Shown: piece after piece, positions 7,588 through 16,180 of the stretch
Position numbering within the stretch: position 1 is the stretch's first letter
Layout: every line of letters starts with the position of its first letter
Assembly: GCA_910587325.1 (NCBI GenBank)
Contig: CAJUKB010000005.1
Span: 1 to 64,000, forward strand
Reading direction: 5' to 3'
Origin: an uncultured Bacilli bacterium
GTDB lineage: Bacteria; Bacillota_I; Bacilli_A; RF39; UBA660
DNA length: 64,000 nucleotides
The notes under the pieces: generated by a model
What the model was told of the DNA's origin: nothing
What the model saw: the letters and a program-made list of their open reading frames with translations, nothing else
Databases searched by the model: none
Program-made: the position numbers and the translations under genes

Positions 7588-8748
7588 ATGATTATAAATG
7601 AATTTAAAACAGAAAAAGAATTGTTTAATACTTATCCTAAAAAATTGCATTGGTATCTTAAAGATATCTTTAATGACTATTGGTTTGATTTTTTGGATTT
7701 TGCTGAAAAGAAAAAGATTACCATTCGTAATGTTGTTAAAAGAGATGTTTCTCGTATGATTCAATGCAAAACTAAAGCCTTAGGTGCTTCTGTTTTTAAA
7801 TGTCCTAATTGTGGGGAAGAAAAATTTGTTTATCATACTTGTAAATCTCGTTTTTGCAATTCGTGTGGGATTAAATATTCTAAACAAAGGGCTCTTTCTA
7901 TTGAGTCTAAACTTCTCCATTGTACTCATAGACATCTTGTCTTTACTATCTCTGATCTTTTATGGCCTTTGTTTTTAGAAGATAGAAACAGACTTCACTT
8001 TATGTTTCAAGCAGTAAGTCAGACTCTTCTTTCTTGGTATCACGAACAATATAAACATTTGAAACTTACTCCTGGTTTTATTCTTACTCTTCATACCTTT
8101 GGGAGAGATGACAAATGGAATGTTCATATTCATTATCTTCTCTCCGAAAAAGTTCTTGGGAACAATATGGAAAAGAAAATGGATTTTATTCCTTTTTATA
8201 TGTTACGTAAAAGATTCCAAAAAATCTTACTTGATTTACTTGAAAAAGACATTGGAAAAACTAAATTCATACCTATTAAAAATAAAGTCTACTCACTCTC
8301 TCAAAATGGATTCTATGTTCGTGCTAAGAAAAATGAATTCCCTGACTCTAAAAAAGCCATTTCTTATGTTTTAAGATATTGTGGTAGGCCTTGTTTTGCT
8401 GAGTATCGTATAATTGATATAGATAACAAGGACTTCATCTCTTTCTGGTACCAAAGACATGAGGATGATTTCTTTGTTGTAGAAAAAATCCATATCTTTG
8501 ATTTTATGGCTAGATTAATTAGACATATCCCAGATGACCAATTTAAAATGATTCGTTATTATGGCTTTTATGCTTCTAAAAAACACAAGTTATACCACTC
8601 TGCTAGAAAATTAATTCCAGAATTCAAACTTGCTTTTAAGAAAAGCATGAATACTTGGAGAAACTTACTTGTTACATCTTTTAATATTGATCCTTTACTA
8701 TATCCTAAGTATAATTCTACTATGATTTTCGATTATGGATTTTCTTAA
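7588..8748 (+). CDS. IS91-family transposase (HUH/Y2 type)
   Basis: An N-terminal zinc domain (CPNCGEEKFVYHTCKSRFC followed by CGIKYSKQR, about residues 66-95) is followed by the Y2 transposase domain. That domain has the histidine-hydrophobe-histidine motif in WNVHIHYLL (about residue 178) and a tyrosine motif in ISYVLRYCGRP (about 262). The length of 386 aa is normal and the gene looks intact. There is no ribosome binding site. A TATAAT at 7576-7581 lies only six bases before the ATG, so the mRNA may be leaderless. Confidence 0.9.
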   Translation: MIINEFKTEKELFNTYPKKLHWYLKDIFNDYWFDFLDFAEKKKITIRNVVKRDVSRMIQCKTKALGASVFKCPNCGEEKFVYHTCKSRFCNSCGIKYSKQRALSIESKLLHCTHRHLVFTISDLLWPLFLEDRNRLHFMFQAVSQTLLSWYHEQYKHLKLTPGFILTLHTFGRDDKWNVHIHYLLSEKVLGNNMEKKMDFIPFYMLRKRFQKILLDLLEKDIGKTKFIPIKNKVYSLSQNGFYVRAKKNEFPDSKKAISYVLRYCGRPCFAEYRIIDIDNKDFISFWYQRHEDDFFVVEKIHIFDFMARLIRHIPDDQFKMIRYYGFYASKKHKLYHSARKLIPEFKLAFKKSMNTWRNLLVTSFNIDPLLYPKYNSTMIFDYGFS

Positions 8749-8764
8749 AGAAATGAGGTTTATT

Positions 8765-8983
8765 ATGAAAGAAAAGAATCCTAAGGAAATTGAATTCATT
8801 TGTCCTAAATGTAAAACTATTGAATTCATTCCTTCTGAAATTGTGGAAATGCTTGATCGTGCTGATCAAGTAAATGTAGATACTTCTGTTCCACCTAGAT
8901 TTGATTGTGAACATTGTTCTGGTAAGATGGTTCCAAAATATTATATAGGAGTTAAAGGTAAAATTTATAAATTCGAAGATTAA
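8765..8983 (+). CDS. Zinc-ribbon passenger protein of the IS element, 72 aa
   Basis: It has two cysteine pairs, CPKC near residue 14 and CEHC near 49, separated by about 35 residues, consistent with one zinc ribbon, plus a basic C-terminus. The ATG at 8765 is preferred because GAGGTTT lies upstream and the start clears the transposase stop by 16 bases; a start at 8735 would overlap it. The gene appears co-transcribed with the transposase and ends before a terminator. The family is unknown. Confidence 0.6.
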   Translation: MKEKNPKEIEFICPKCKTIEFIPSEIVEMLDRADQVNVDTSVPPRFDCEHCSGKMVPKYYIGVKGKIYKFED

Positions 8984-8990
8984 ATTTTTT

Positions 8991-9015
8991 GACTCTAAAA
9001 CGAGTCGTATTTTTT
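8991..9015 (+). terminator. Terminator at the right end of the IS element
   Basis: Stem GACTC/GAGTC with a six-base loop is followed by a run of Ts. A second inverted pair, AAAACGAGT (8997-9005) and ACTCGTTTT (9024-9032), overlaps it and may be the element's terminal hairpin. Confidence 0.6.
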
Positions 9016-9161
9016 CATGCACAACTCGTTTTCTATTTGCAAACTTTCGATTTTAACTCTTGGATGAACTTTCCTACAAGAAAATAAAAGGAAAATTATC
9101 AATGATAATCTCCCTATAAACCTACTAATTTAAACAAGTACTTTTTATAAATTATAATTTT

Positions 9162-9872
9162 TCATTCACAAATATTTAGAATTGTTTCATCATCATGTTT
9201 TTGATTTTTAATTATTTTAAATGTTTCCTGCTTCTCATTCTTGTTGCATCTTACAACATCATAGAAAAAGGTATCATAATAGATTGTGTCATCTATTGTT
9301 GTAATCGTTGTTGAAAATATTGGTGGTCTTTTACTGTATTTCACTCCCACATAATCAAAAACCAAAAACATTGTCGTATATCCTACAAAGAATAAAACTA
9401 ATAAAAATAAATTTTTGAAGTATGATTTAGACTTTATCAATTTATAAAATCCTATTGTAGAAAGCATTATACCTATAACGATACAGAATGAACAAGCATG
9501 CGTATCAGGATGAAAAGCCATTAATCCTAATAAACTAATTACAATTCCAAAAAACAACAGTATGAATCCAATAAGTTGGTTTTTTTGTTCTAATTTTTTA
9601 TTTGAATAATTTATAGTGTTGATTATATTTTCTTCCAACTTTTCTTGATAGTCATTTTTATTTATTTTCTCCCCACTTAATAACTCATTAATAGTAATAG
9701 CAAGTATTTCACATAGAGGTTTAAATAAAGATAAGTCAGGCATATTTTTCCCATTTTCCCAATTACTAACAGAACGATCAGTAACTCCTAATTGTTCTGC
9801 TAATTCTGATTGAGTAATTTGTTTTGATTTTCTGCATTCAGCAATAAATTTTCCGATTTTTTCTTGATTCAT
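9162..9872 (-). CDS. XRE-type regulator with membrane-bound C-terminus
   Basis: Residues about 5-60 are a Cro/C1-type helix-turn-helix (ITQSELAEQLGVTDRSVSNWE). Three hydrophobic helices follow at about 100-120, 125-147 and 152-175. A short polar tail with IYYDTFFYDVVRC completes the 236 residues. Membrane-anchored XRE regulators of this shape are common in Firmicutes. The signal and targets are unknown. A good AAAGGAG ribosome binding site precedes the ATG. Confidence 0.85.
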   Translation of the reverse strand: MNQEKIGKFIAECRKSKQITQSELAEQLGVTDRSVSNWENGKNMPDLSLFKPLCEILAITINELLSGEKINKNDYQEKLEENIINTINYSNKKLEQKNQLIGFILLFFGIVISLLGLMAFHPDTHACSFCIVIGIMLSTIGFYKLIKSKSYFKNLFLLVLFFVGYTTMFLVFDYVGVKYSKRPPIFSTTITTIDDTIYYDTFFYDVVRCNKNEKQETFKIIKNQKHDDETILNICE

Positions 9873-9949
9873 AATTTTTCTCCTTTCACATCGATTTTAT
9901 AATGCAAAAGTACTTTTTAACACGAAACAAAACTTGAGTTATAGACAAA

Positions 9950-10099
9950 TTACAAGTATCTAACTTCTTTTCTATGATTTAAATGTATTCCAATATGTCT
10001 AATCCCTAATAGAATTGTTGCTAGAATTAAGAATACATTTTTCACATAGAGACTAGCCCTATTTCCTCGTTGTCTACGCTTACTCATAAATGTTACCAT
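9950..10099 (-). CDS. Possible small membrane protein, 49 aa
   Basis: An ATG at 10099 (or 10087) opens a frame with a basic N-terminus (MSKRRQRGNR), one hydrophobic stretch (NVFLILATILLGI), an HIGIHLNHR segment and a stop. No clear ribosome binding site is present. The HIGIHL motif is like that of the DUF4405 protein at 7097, so it may be a remnant rather than a working gene. Confidence 0.25.
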   Translation of the reverse strand: MVTFMSKRRQRGNRASLYVKNVFLILATILLGIRHIGIHLNHRKEVRYL

Positions 10100-10138
10100 T
10101 TATAATTCAAGACTCACTACTAGTTGTTGGCTACTTTA

Positions 10139-10185
10139 CTAGATAGGATTTCCACCTGCTAGATTATTACCCCTTATCTATCTAG
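10139..10185. other. CTAG-rich inverted repeat, possible structured RNA
   Basis: Perfect 8-base arms CTAGATAG (10139-10146) and CTATCTAG (10178-10185) flank a 31-base loop that itself contains a CTAG. Another CTAG occurs at 10120. No coding frame explains the element. It lies in the 395-base gap between the XRE regulator and the flavin reductase gene. Confidence 0.4.
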
Positions 10186-10267
10186 GCACTATTGTAATTT
10201 ATGAAAATATTTATAATCCAGAAAACAAAGAATTTCTAATAAAGTGCCTTTTCCTTAGTTTAAATTA

Positions 10268-10828
10268 CTATTTTTTTAGTTGAAAGCCATCTTTAAAAGC
10301 ATCCCCAACTCTTTCAGTAACTTTATAATATCCATGTGTATAGGGATCAAATGCAATAGCATTCACTAATGATATATCGACATTTTCTCCATCCATTACC
10401 TTTTCATCTGCTGTTACATTGATTACTTTTCCTATTACACCACAATTTCCATATTCTATAAATTCACATTCTAAACATATTGGAAATTCATTTATAATTG
10501 GAGCATCAACATTTTCAGATTTTACGGCTGTTAACCCACTATTTTCAAATTTATTAGGCGTATTATTTCCAGATACCACTCCAAAATAGTCAGCTTCTAC
10601 AACATGACTACTATCCGCAATAGATATAGTAAATGCTTTTCGCATCTTTATATTTTCAACAGTCTTGTGCGTTTCTGTTAAGTTAAGGATTACTTGATTT
10701 CTTTCTAGCATAGTTCCCCATGCTGCATTCATTACATTAATAGTACCATCTTCATTATAGGTTGCAATCATTAACACTGGCATCGGGAATATTGCCTCTG
10801 TTGTTTTAATACTCTTTCTCATATTCAT
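10268..10828 (-). CDS. Flavin reductase-like FMN-binding protein
   Basis: The protein of 186 aa matches the flavin reductase domain (split-barrel FMN-binding). It has the PMPVLMIATYNEDGTINVMN start of the fold, a T-x-E-T-H-K-T-x-x-N segment (about residues 52-60), and C-E-F-I-E-Y near 115. Family members reduce FMN or carry it as cofactor using NAD(P)H. It is the last gene of an accessory cluster with a cyclophilin-like protein, an alpha/beta hydrolase and a MerR regulator. Its substrate is unknown. Confidence 0.85.
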   Translation of the reverse strand: MNMRKSIKTTEAIFPMPVLMIATYNEDGTINVMNAAWGTMLERNQVILNLTETHKTVENIKMRKAFTISIADSSHVVEADYFGVVSGNNTPNKFENSGLTAVKSENVDAPIINEFPICLECEFIEYGNCGVIGKVINVTADEKVMDGENVDISLVNAIAFDPYTHGYYKVTERVGDAFKDGFQLKK

Positions 10829-10851
10829 TCTCCTACTTATTTATTTTAACA

Positions 10852-11400
10852 TTATTCTAATGAAAGAACTACAGTTACACTTCCATTTCCAAGAATCTTT
10901 TTCAGTTCACTTTGTGATACATTATCAATTTTTCCTAATTTGGTAAGATTCCAATTATTATGATCGTAATAGATTACAAAGGAATTTCCTTGATATAGAA
11001 TTAAATCCCCTGCTCCAGTAGCAATACTTTCATCATTTCTAGGTAAACGAAATCCGAGTGTTCCAACTTTCTCCATATTCGCATAATCGTTCATTTTGAT
11101 TGTTATTGCACCTTGTTTTAATTTATCTACTAAAGCATCTACAGAGGAATTATCACTTAATGTTGCTGTTAGTTTTTGATTGTTAATCATTAATACTAAT
11201 TTTCTCTCTTCCATATTCTCACCACCATTATTTATTTCATTTTTATTATTATTGTTATCTATATTATAGTTTTCAATGATGTCATTTGGTGGATTCAATT
11301 GTTTTTCATCACTTTTATTATTTATGAAGAAAAATACACTAACACCCATTACTACTACAACGATTACTATTCCTAAGATTAATATGATTTTTTTATTCAT
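10852..11400 (-). CDS. Membrane-anchored cyclophilin-like-fold protein
   Basis: The N-terminus (MNKKIILILGIVIVVVVMG) is a signal anchor, followed by an Asn/Lys-rich linker. A domain of about 115 residues with LVLMINNQKLTATL, TLGFRLPRNDE and GDLILYQGNSFVIYYD is typical of the bacterial cyclophilin-like fold family often found with flavodoxins. The ATG at 11400 is chosen over one 60 bases upstream because the signal anchor starts there and AAGAG precedes it. Its role is unknown. It lies between the broken hydrolase and the flavin reductase. Confidence 0.75.
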   Translation of the reverse strand: MNKKIILILGIVIVVVVMGVSVFFFINNKSDEKQLNPPNDIIENYNIDNNNNKNEINNGGENMEERKLVLMINNQKLTATLSDNSSVDALVDKLKQGAITIKMNDYANMEKVGTLGFRLPRNDESIATGAGDLILYQGNSFVIYYDHNNWNLTKLGKIDNVSQSELKKILGNGSVTVVLSLE

Positions 11401-11495
11401 AACTATAACTCTTAATAATAATCGAAATAGAAAAATATTCCACCTGTCAACTAATACCAATCCTGTTTTTTATCATGATTTAATTTACTTATTTT

Positions 11496-12486
11496 TTACT
11501 TCATATTAACTTTTAGAAATTCTTCTATTTTATCAAAGGGTATTATATCCATATTGTCATAGAGGTCCGTATGTACTGCATTTGGAATTATCATTAGTTC
11601 TTTGTTATCAGTATATTTGCTATTGGTAGTCATATCTTTATAAGCATCTTTACTGAAGTAACAAGAGTGCGCTTTCTCACCATGAATAATTAATACAGAG
11701 GAACGAATTTCATTTGAATACTTTAATATTGGTTGATTCATGAATGACATACAGCCAATTTTATTCCATCCACCATTCGAGTTTAAACTTCTTTTGTGAT
11801 AGGCTCTACCTTTATAGTATTCGCTATAGTCTTTAACATAGAATGGAGCATCTTCTGGCACGGGAAGTTCTAAACATCCTCCCCTTAACTCATAACTCCC
11901 CTTTTTATAATCTATAATTCTTTGGGCATTTAAAGCTACTTTATTCTTGTATCTGGCTTCTTCTCTATCTTCTTCATCAAAATAGCCATTTGCATTCACT
12001 CTCGTCATGTCATACATTGTGAGTGCTATTGTTGCTTTTATTCTTGTATCAAGAGCGGATGCATTTAAAGCCATTCCACCCCCATCCACAAATTCCAATA
12101 ATTCCAATACAATCAGAATCAACATTTTCTTGAACGGATAGAAAGTCTACAGCTGCTTGATAATCTTCCGTATTTATATCTGGACTTGCCATATACCTTG
12201 GTGTACCAGTACTTTCTCCTGTATAAGAGGGGTCAAACGCGATTGTTAAAAATCCTCGACTAGCTATTTCTTGGGCATATAAACCGCTTGCTTGTTCTTT
12301 TACTGCTCCAAAAGGTCCACATACTGCTACTCCTGGTAATTTACCTTCATAATCTTTCGGCTCATAAAGATCGGCTACAAGTGTTATTCCATAACGATTA
12401 TGGAATGTTACTTTTCTTGACTCTACTTTTTCACATTTAGGGAATGTTTTATCCCATTCCGTTACTAATTCTAAAGCTTCATTCAT
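11496..12486 (-). pseudogene. Frameshifted alpha/beta hydrolase
   Basis: Two overlapping frames together make one hydrolase of about 330 residues. The N-terminal part runs from MNEALELVTEWD to the nucleophile region IGICGWG. The C-terminal part continues GGMALNASALDTRIKA and ends with VLIIHGEKAHSC and a catalytic-type His in IPNAVHTDLYD. The break is at a run of five Gs (C12079-C12083 on the plus strand); with four Gs the frame would be continuous. The nucleophile position appears as Cys in GICGWG. The start at 12486 has GAGG upstream. It could be a real mutation, phase variation or a sequencing error. Confidence 0.8.
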
Positions 12487-12937
12487 TTCTATTTTCCTCT
12501 TTCTTATAATTTTCTGGAATTTTATCAATTTCCAACGTAGGAGCAATAGAGGGTACATTTTCTACTACTTTTTCCGTTCCTGCATCGATAGCTGTTTTAT
12601 AATACCATTCTTTATATTCAAATTCTTTTAAGCAATTACGGAAATCATTCATTTGACTCTCAATTACCTGCTTTTGTTCCAAAATCATTTTATATCTTTC
12701 TTGTAATGTGGCATCCCCTTTTTTTGCTAATTCAAGATATTCTTTAATTTTTTTAATGGGCATGTTAATATTTTTCATACAATTTAATACTCTGAGCCAT
12801 TTAAAGTCTTAATCTTCAAATACTCTTATTCCATTCACCCTTTTTACGTTTGGAAGTAAGCCTTCACTATCCCAATATCTTATGGTTGCAGTTGTTACTT
12901 TCATCCGATCAGCAATTTCTTTAATAGAATATGACAT
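12479..12937 (-). pseudogene. MerR-family regulator with an in-frame stop
   Basis: The ATG at 12937 starts MSYSIKEIADRMKVTTATIRYW, a MerR helix-turn-helix. After GIRVFED a TAA (12809-12811) interrupts the frame, which then resumes in the same frame as DFKWLRVLNCMKN, followed by MPIKKIKEYLELA and the coiled-coil dimerisation helix. Family members have a sense codon there. Without the stop the product would be about 152 residues. A restart at an internal Met is possible but would lack DNA binding. Confidence 0.85.
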
Positions 12938-12960
12938 ACTATTTTCTCCATTCGTTTCCC

Positions 12961-12991
12961 ATTATACAAGTTAAAGCAAACTTTAAGTCAA
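12961..12991 (-). promoter_or_regulatory. MerR-type promoter/operator
   Basis: On the minus strand TTGACT (-35, complement of 12986-12991) and TATAAT (-10, complement of 12961-12966) are 19 bases apart, the overlong spacing typical of MerR-controlled promoters. The spacer holds a perfect dyad TTAAAG-N4-CTTTAA (12971-12986). It drives merR itself and the genes behind it. Confidence 0.8.
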
Positions 12992-13279
12992 TACTTTTTT
13001 TCAATTTGTAATTTATTTTTTTAAGTAGATATTTTACTTACTTTACATATTAGTACTTTTTACTCTATTATATTTACTATTATAACATCAAAAGACAAAT
13101 CTTCTATATCCGATAAATGTAATTTATTGATTTAGCCCAAAATAGAATTATGCAATTTTTAAATATAATTAAACAAGTATTATTCCTTAGTTCTCTGTAT
13201 ACTATATGTTAAAAAAGATATGATTTTAAATAAATGAATGAATGATGTGATAAACTATGCGCTGCTGCACACAAAAAAG

Positions 13280-13314
13280 GACCTAGATGTGTGATAAACT
13301 CAACACTCTAAGTC
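13280..13314 (-). terminator. Bidirectional terminator behind ppdK
   Basis: The minus strand has GACTTAGAGTGT paired with ACACATCTAGGTC (one mismatch and one bulge), then CTTTTTT; the plus strand also shows a T-run. It lies about 130 bases after the ppdK stop. The rest of the gap 12992-13442 shows no gene. Confidence 0.65.
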
Positions 13315-13442
13315 TTTTTATATGTAAATATCTACATGAATTTGGTCTTTTAACTTAGCATTTTTACACTCAAGTATTTTTTCTACATATCTTAATCTAT
13401 CATCTTTTGTAATAAATTATGCAAGTTAAGAATACTTCAATA

Positions 13443-16088
13443 TCATTTCTTATTCTGCATCTCAGACTTGATTGCGGCTTGGGCTGCTGCAAGTCTTGCA
13501 ATTGGTACTCTAAATGGGGAACATGAGACATAACTTAATCCAAGGTTATGACAGAATTCAACACTTGAAGGGTCTCCACCATGTTCTCCACAAATTCCTA
13601 ATTTAATATTTGGATTGGTACTTCTTCCTTTTTCTACTGCCATTTTAACAAGTTCTCCGACACCTGTTTGGTCTAATTTTGCAAATGGATCGGATTCATA
13701 AATTTTGTTTTGGTAATAAGAATCTAAAAATTTTCCTGCATCATCTCTTGAAAAACCAAACGTCATTTGGGTTAAGTCGTTTGTACCAAATGAGAAGAAT
13801 TCAGCATCTTTGGCAATAGCGTCTGCCGTTAGGGCTGCTCTTGGAATTTCAATCATTGTTCCAATATGGTATTCAATAGTAGAATTCTTTTCAGATTTTA
13901 CTTTTTCTGCCGTTTCTACAACAACATCTTTTACGAATTTTAATTCCTTTTCTTCTCCAATAAGTGGAATCATAATTTCAGGAATAATGTCATATCCATC
14001 TTCTTCTTTAACTTCAATTGCTGCTTCTAGTAAGGCACGTGTTTGCATTCTAGCAATTTCTGGGTAAGTTACAGCAAGACGACATCCACGATGTCCCATC
14101 ATTGGGTTAAATTCATGTAATTCATCACATTTTTGTTTTAAATGTTCTACAGTTACTCCCATTTCATTTGCTAACGCAATAATATCTTTTTCTTCTGTAG
14201 GTAAAAATTCATGTAAAGGTGGATCTAAATAACGAACAGTCATAGGAAGTCCTTTTAGTTCTTTATACATGGCTTTAAAGTCCCCTTTTTGGAATGGAAT
14301 TAATTTTTCTAAGGCTTTTTCTCTTTCTTCTACGGTTTCAGAAAGAATCATTTGGCGTATCGCTGGAATTCTTTCTTCGTCAAAGAACATGTGCTCTGTA
14401 CGACAAAGGCCTATTCCTTCTGCACCAAGTTCTACTGCTTTTTTTGTATCTCTGGGGTTATCAGCATTTGTTCTTACCCCTAGGGTACGTGCTTCATCTG
14501 CCCATGCCATAATACGTCCAAAGTTTCCTGATACAGTTGCTTCTTCGGTTTCAATATCGCCTTTATAAATTTTACCTGTTGAACCATCTAGGGAAATATA
14601 ATCTCCTTCATGGAAGGTATTTCCTCCTAGTTCAAAGTATTTTTCTTCTTCGTTAATTTTAATATCTCCACAACCAGATACACAACAAGTTCCCATACCA
14701 CGAGCAACAACTGCAGCATGGCTTGTCATACCTCCACGTACAGTTAGAATTCCTTGGCTTGCTACCATTCCTTCTATGTCTTCTGGAGTTGTTTCAAGTC
14801 TTACTAATATAACTCTATCTCCAAGACCACCTAACCCACGTTTTTTTGCTTCTTCGGCGGTGAATACCACATATCCTGCTGCTGCACCTGGACTTGCAGG
14901 TAGTCCACTTCCAACCACTTCGCCATTTTTTAGGCTTTCTTGATTAAAAGTAGGATGTAACAATTGATCTAGAGATTTTGCCTCAATTCGCATTACGGCT
15001 TCACTTTCTGTAATCATGCCTTCATCTACTAGGTCACATGCAATTTTAATAGCAGCAGAAGCAGTACGTTTACCATTTCTAGTTTGTAAGAAATACAATT
15101 TTCCTTCTTGAATTGTAAATTCCATATCTTGCATATCACGATAATGATTTTCTAGTTTTTCAGCAAGGCTCATAAACTGCTTATAACAATCTGGTAAATC
15201 ACTTTCTAACTTACTAATCGGTTGAGGAGTTCTAACACCTGCTACAACATCTTCTCCTTGGGCATTGATTAAATATTCTCCATAAATTCCTTTTTCTCCT
15301 GTACTTGGATTTCTCGTAAATGCAACACCTGTTCCAGAAGTATCTCCCATATTTCCAAATACCATAGATTGAACATTTACGGCTGTTCCCCAATCTCCTG
15401 GAATATCGTTCATTCTACGATACACAATGGCTCTTGGATTGTCCCAAGAACGAAATACGGCTTTTACAGCTCCCATTAATTGTTCTACGGGATTTTGTGG
15501 AAACTCTTCTCCATTCATATTCTCTTTATATACATTTTTAAACTTTACAATCAACTCTTTTAAATCATCACTCGTAAGTTCTGTATCGTAATGAATTCCT
15601 TTTGCTTCTTTTACTTCATCGATAATTTTTTCAAAATAACTTTTTGGAACTTCCATTACAACATCCGAATACATTTGGATAAATCTGCGATAAGAATCAT
15701 ATGCAAATCTTGGGTTGTTTGTTTTGGTAGCAAATCCTTCTACAGAAACATCATTTAACCCTAAATTTAAAATGGTATCCATCATACCTGGCATTGAAGC
15801 ACGAGCACCACTTCTTACTGATACAAGTAACGGGTCACTATTATCCCCAAACTTCTTTCCTTGTAATTCTTCTAATTTTTTTAAAGCTTCAAAAATTTGG
15901 TTTTGAATTTCTTCACTAATTTCTTTGCCATCATTGTAATACGCTGTACAAGCCTCTGTTGTAACGGTAAATCCATTCGGAACTGGTAATCCTAAATTAG
16001 CCATTTCTGCTAAATTAGCACCCTTCCCTCCAAGTAGTTCACGCATATTTGCATTTCCTTCTTGGAACAAATAAACATATTTTGCCAT
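13443..16088 (-). CDS. ppdK: Pyruvate, phosphate dikinase
   Basis: It interconverts pyruvate, ATP and phosphate with PEP, AMP and pyrophosphate, in glycolysis or gluconeogenesis in the cytoplasm. Its 881 residues are the normal length. The ATP-grasp part begins YLFQEGNANMRELLGGKGAN. The phospho-histidine domain shows GGMTSHAAVVARGMGT (about 455). The PEP-binding TIM barrel has GLCRTEHMFF and ends with GICGEHGGDP, which holds the catalytic Cys. AAAGGAGGAG precedes the ATG. The gene is monocistronic between its own promoter and a terminator. The enzyme is typical of anaerobic fermenters. Confidence 0.98.
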   Translation of the reverse strand: MAKYVYLFQEGNANMRELLGGKGANLAEMANLGLPVPNGFTVTTEACTAYYNDGKEISEEIQNQIFEALKKLEELQGKKFGDNSDPLLVSVRSGARASMPGMMDTILNLGLNDVSVEGFATKTNNPRFAYDSYRRFIQMYSDVVMEVPKSYFEKIIDEVKEAKGIHYDTELTSDDLKELIVKFKNVYKENMNGEEFPQNPVEQLMGAVKAVFRSWDNPRAIVYRRMNDIPGDWGTAVNVQSMVFGNMGDTSGTGVAFTRNPSTGEKGIYGEYLINAQGEDVVAGVRTPQPISKLESDLPDCYKQFMSLAEKLENHYRDMQDMEFTIQEGKLYFLQTRNGKRTASAAIKIACDLVDEGMITESEAVMRIEAKSLDQLLHPTFNQESLKNGEVVGSGLPASPGAAAGYVVFTAEEAKKRGLGGLGDRVILVRLETTPEDIEGMVASQGILTVRGGMTSHAAVVARGMGTCCVSGCGDIKINEEEKYFELGGNTFHEGDYISLDGSTGKIYKGDIETEEATVSGNFGRIMAWADEARTLGVRTNADNPRDTKKAVELGAEGIGLCRTEHMFFDEERIPAIRQMILSETVEEREKALEKLIPFQKGDFKAMYKELKGLPMTVRYLDPPLHEFLPTEEKDIIALANEMGVTVEHLKQKCDELHEFNPMMGHRGCRLAVTYPEIARMQTRALLEAAIEVKEEDGYDIIPEIMIPLIGEEKELKFVKDVVVETAEKVKSEKNSTIEYHIGTMIEIPRAALTADAIAKDAEFFSFGTNDLTQMTFGFSRDDAGKFLDSYYQNKIYESDPFAKLDQTGVGELVKMAVEKGRSTNPNIKLGICGEHGGDPSSVEFCHNLGLSYVSCSPFRVPIARLAAAQAAIKSEMQNKK

Positions 16089-16117
16089 CTCTTCTCCTCC
16101 TTTTAATGGTTTATTTT

Positions 16118-16146
16118 ATTATAGCAACAGAAAAAAAATACGACAA
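16118..16146 (-). promoter_or_regulatory. ppdK promoter
   Basis: Minus-strand TTGTCG (complement of 16141-16146) and TATAAT (complement of 16118-16123) are 17 bases apart, 30 bases before the ppdK ATG. The -35 lies within the terminator hairpin of the preceding xerC gene. Confidence 0.6.
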
Positions 16147-16160
16147 CGTATCGCCGTATT
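16137..16160 (-). terminator. xerC terminator
   Basis: Arms AATACG and CGTATT are followed by at least seven Ts on the minus strand. It ends the rbgA-to-xerC operon and overlaps the ppdK promoter. Confidence 0.7.
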
Positions 16161-16180
16161 TTTGACAAAAAATGTACATT

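Larger units (their letters stand above)
7551..9032 (+). mobile_element. IS91-family-like insertion element
   Basis: It contains a Y2/HUH transposase gene and a small zinc-ribbon gene. The left edge is marked by a hairpin AAACTC-TAT-GAGTTT (7551-7565) with a T-run. The right edge has nested hairpins at 8991-9006 and 8997-9032. IS91 elements have no terminal inverted repeats and move by rolling-circle replication, so exact ends cannot be fixed from one copy. Confidence 0.6.

Noticed and set aside
10120..10185. Group II intron or retroelement remnant
   Set aside because: The hairpin is suggestive but I can see no reverse transcriptase fragment or conserved intron ends, so I list it only as an unexplained element.
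13443..16088. Long plus-strand open frames opposite ppdK
   Set aside because: They are shadows of the strongly conserved ppdK frame and have no ribosome binding sites.
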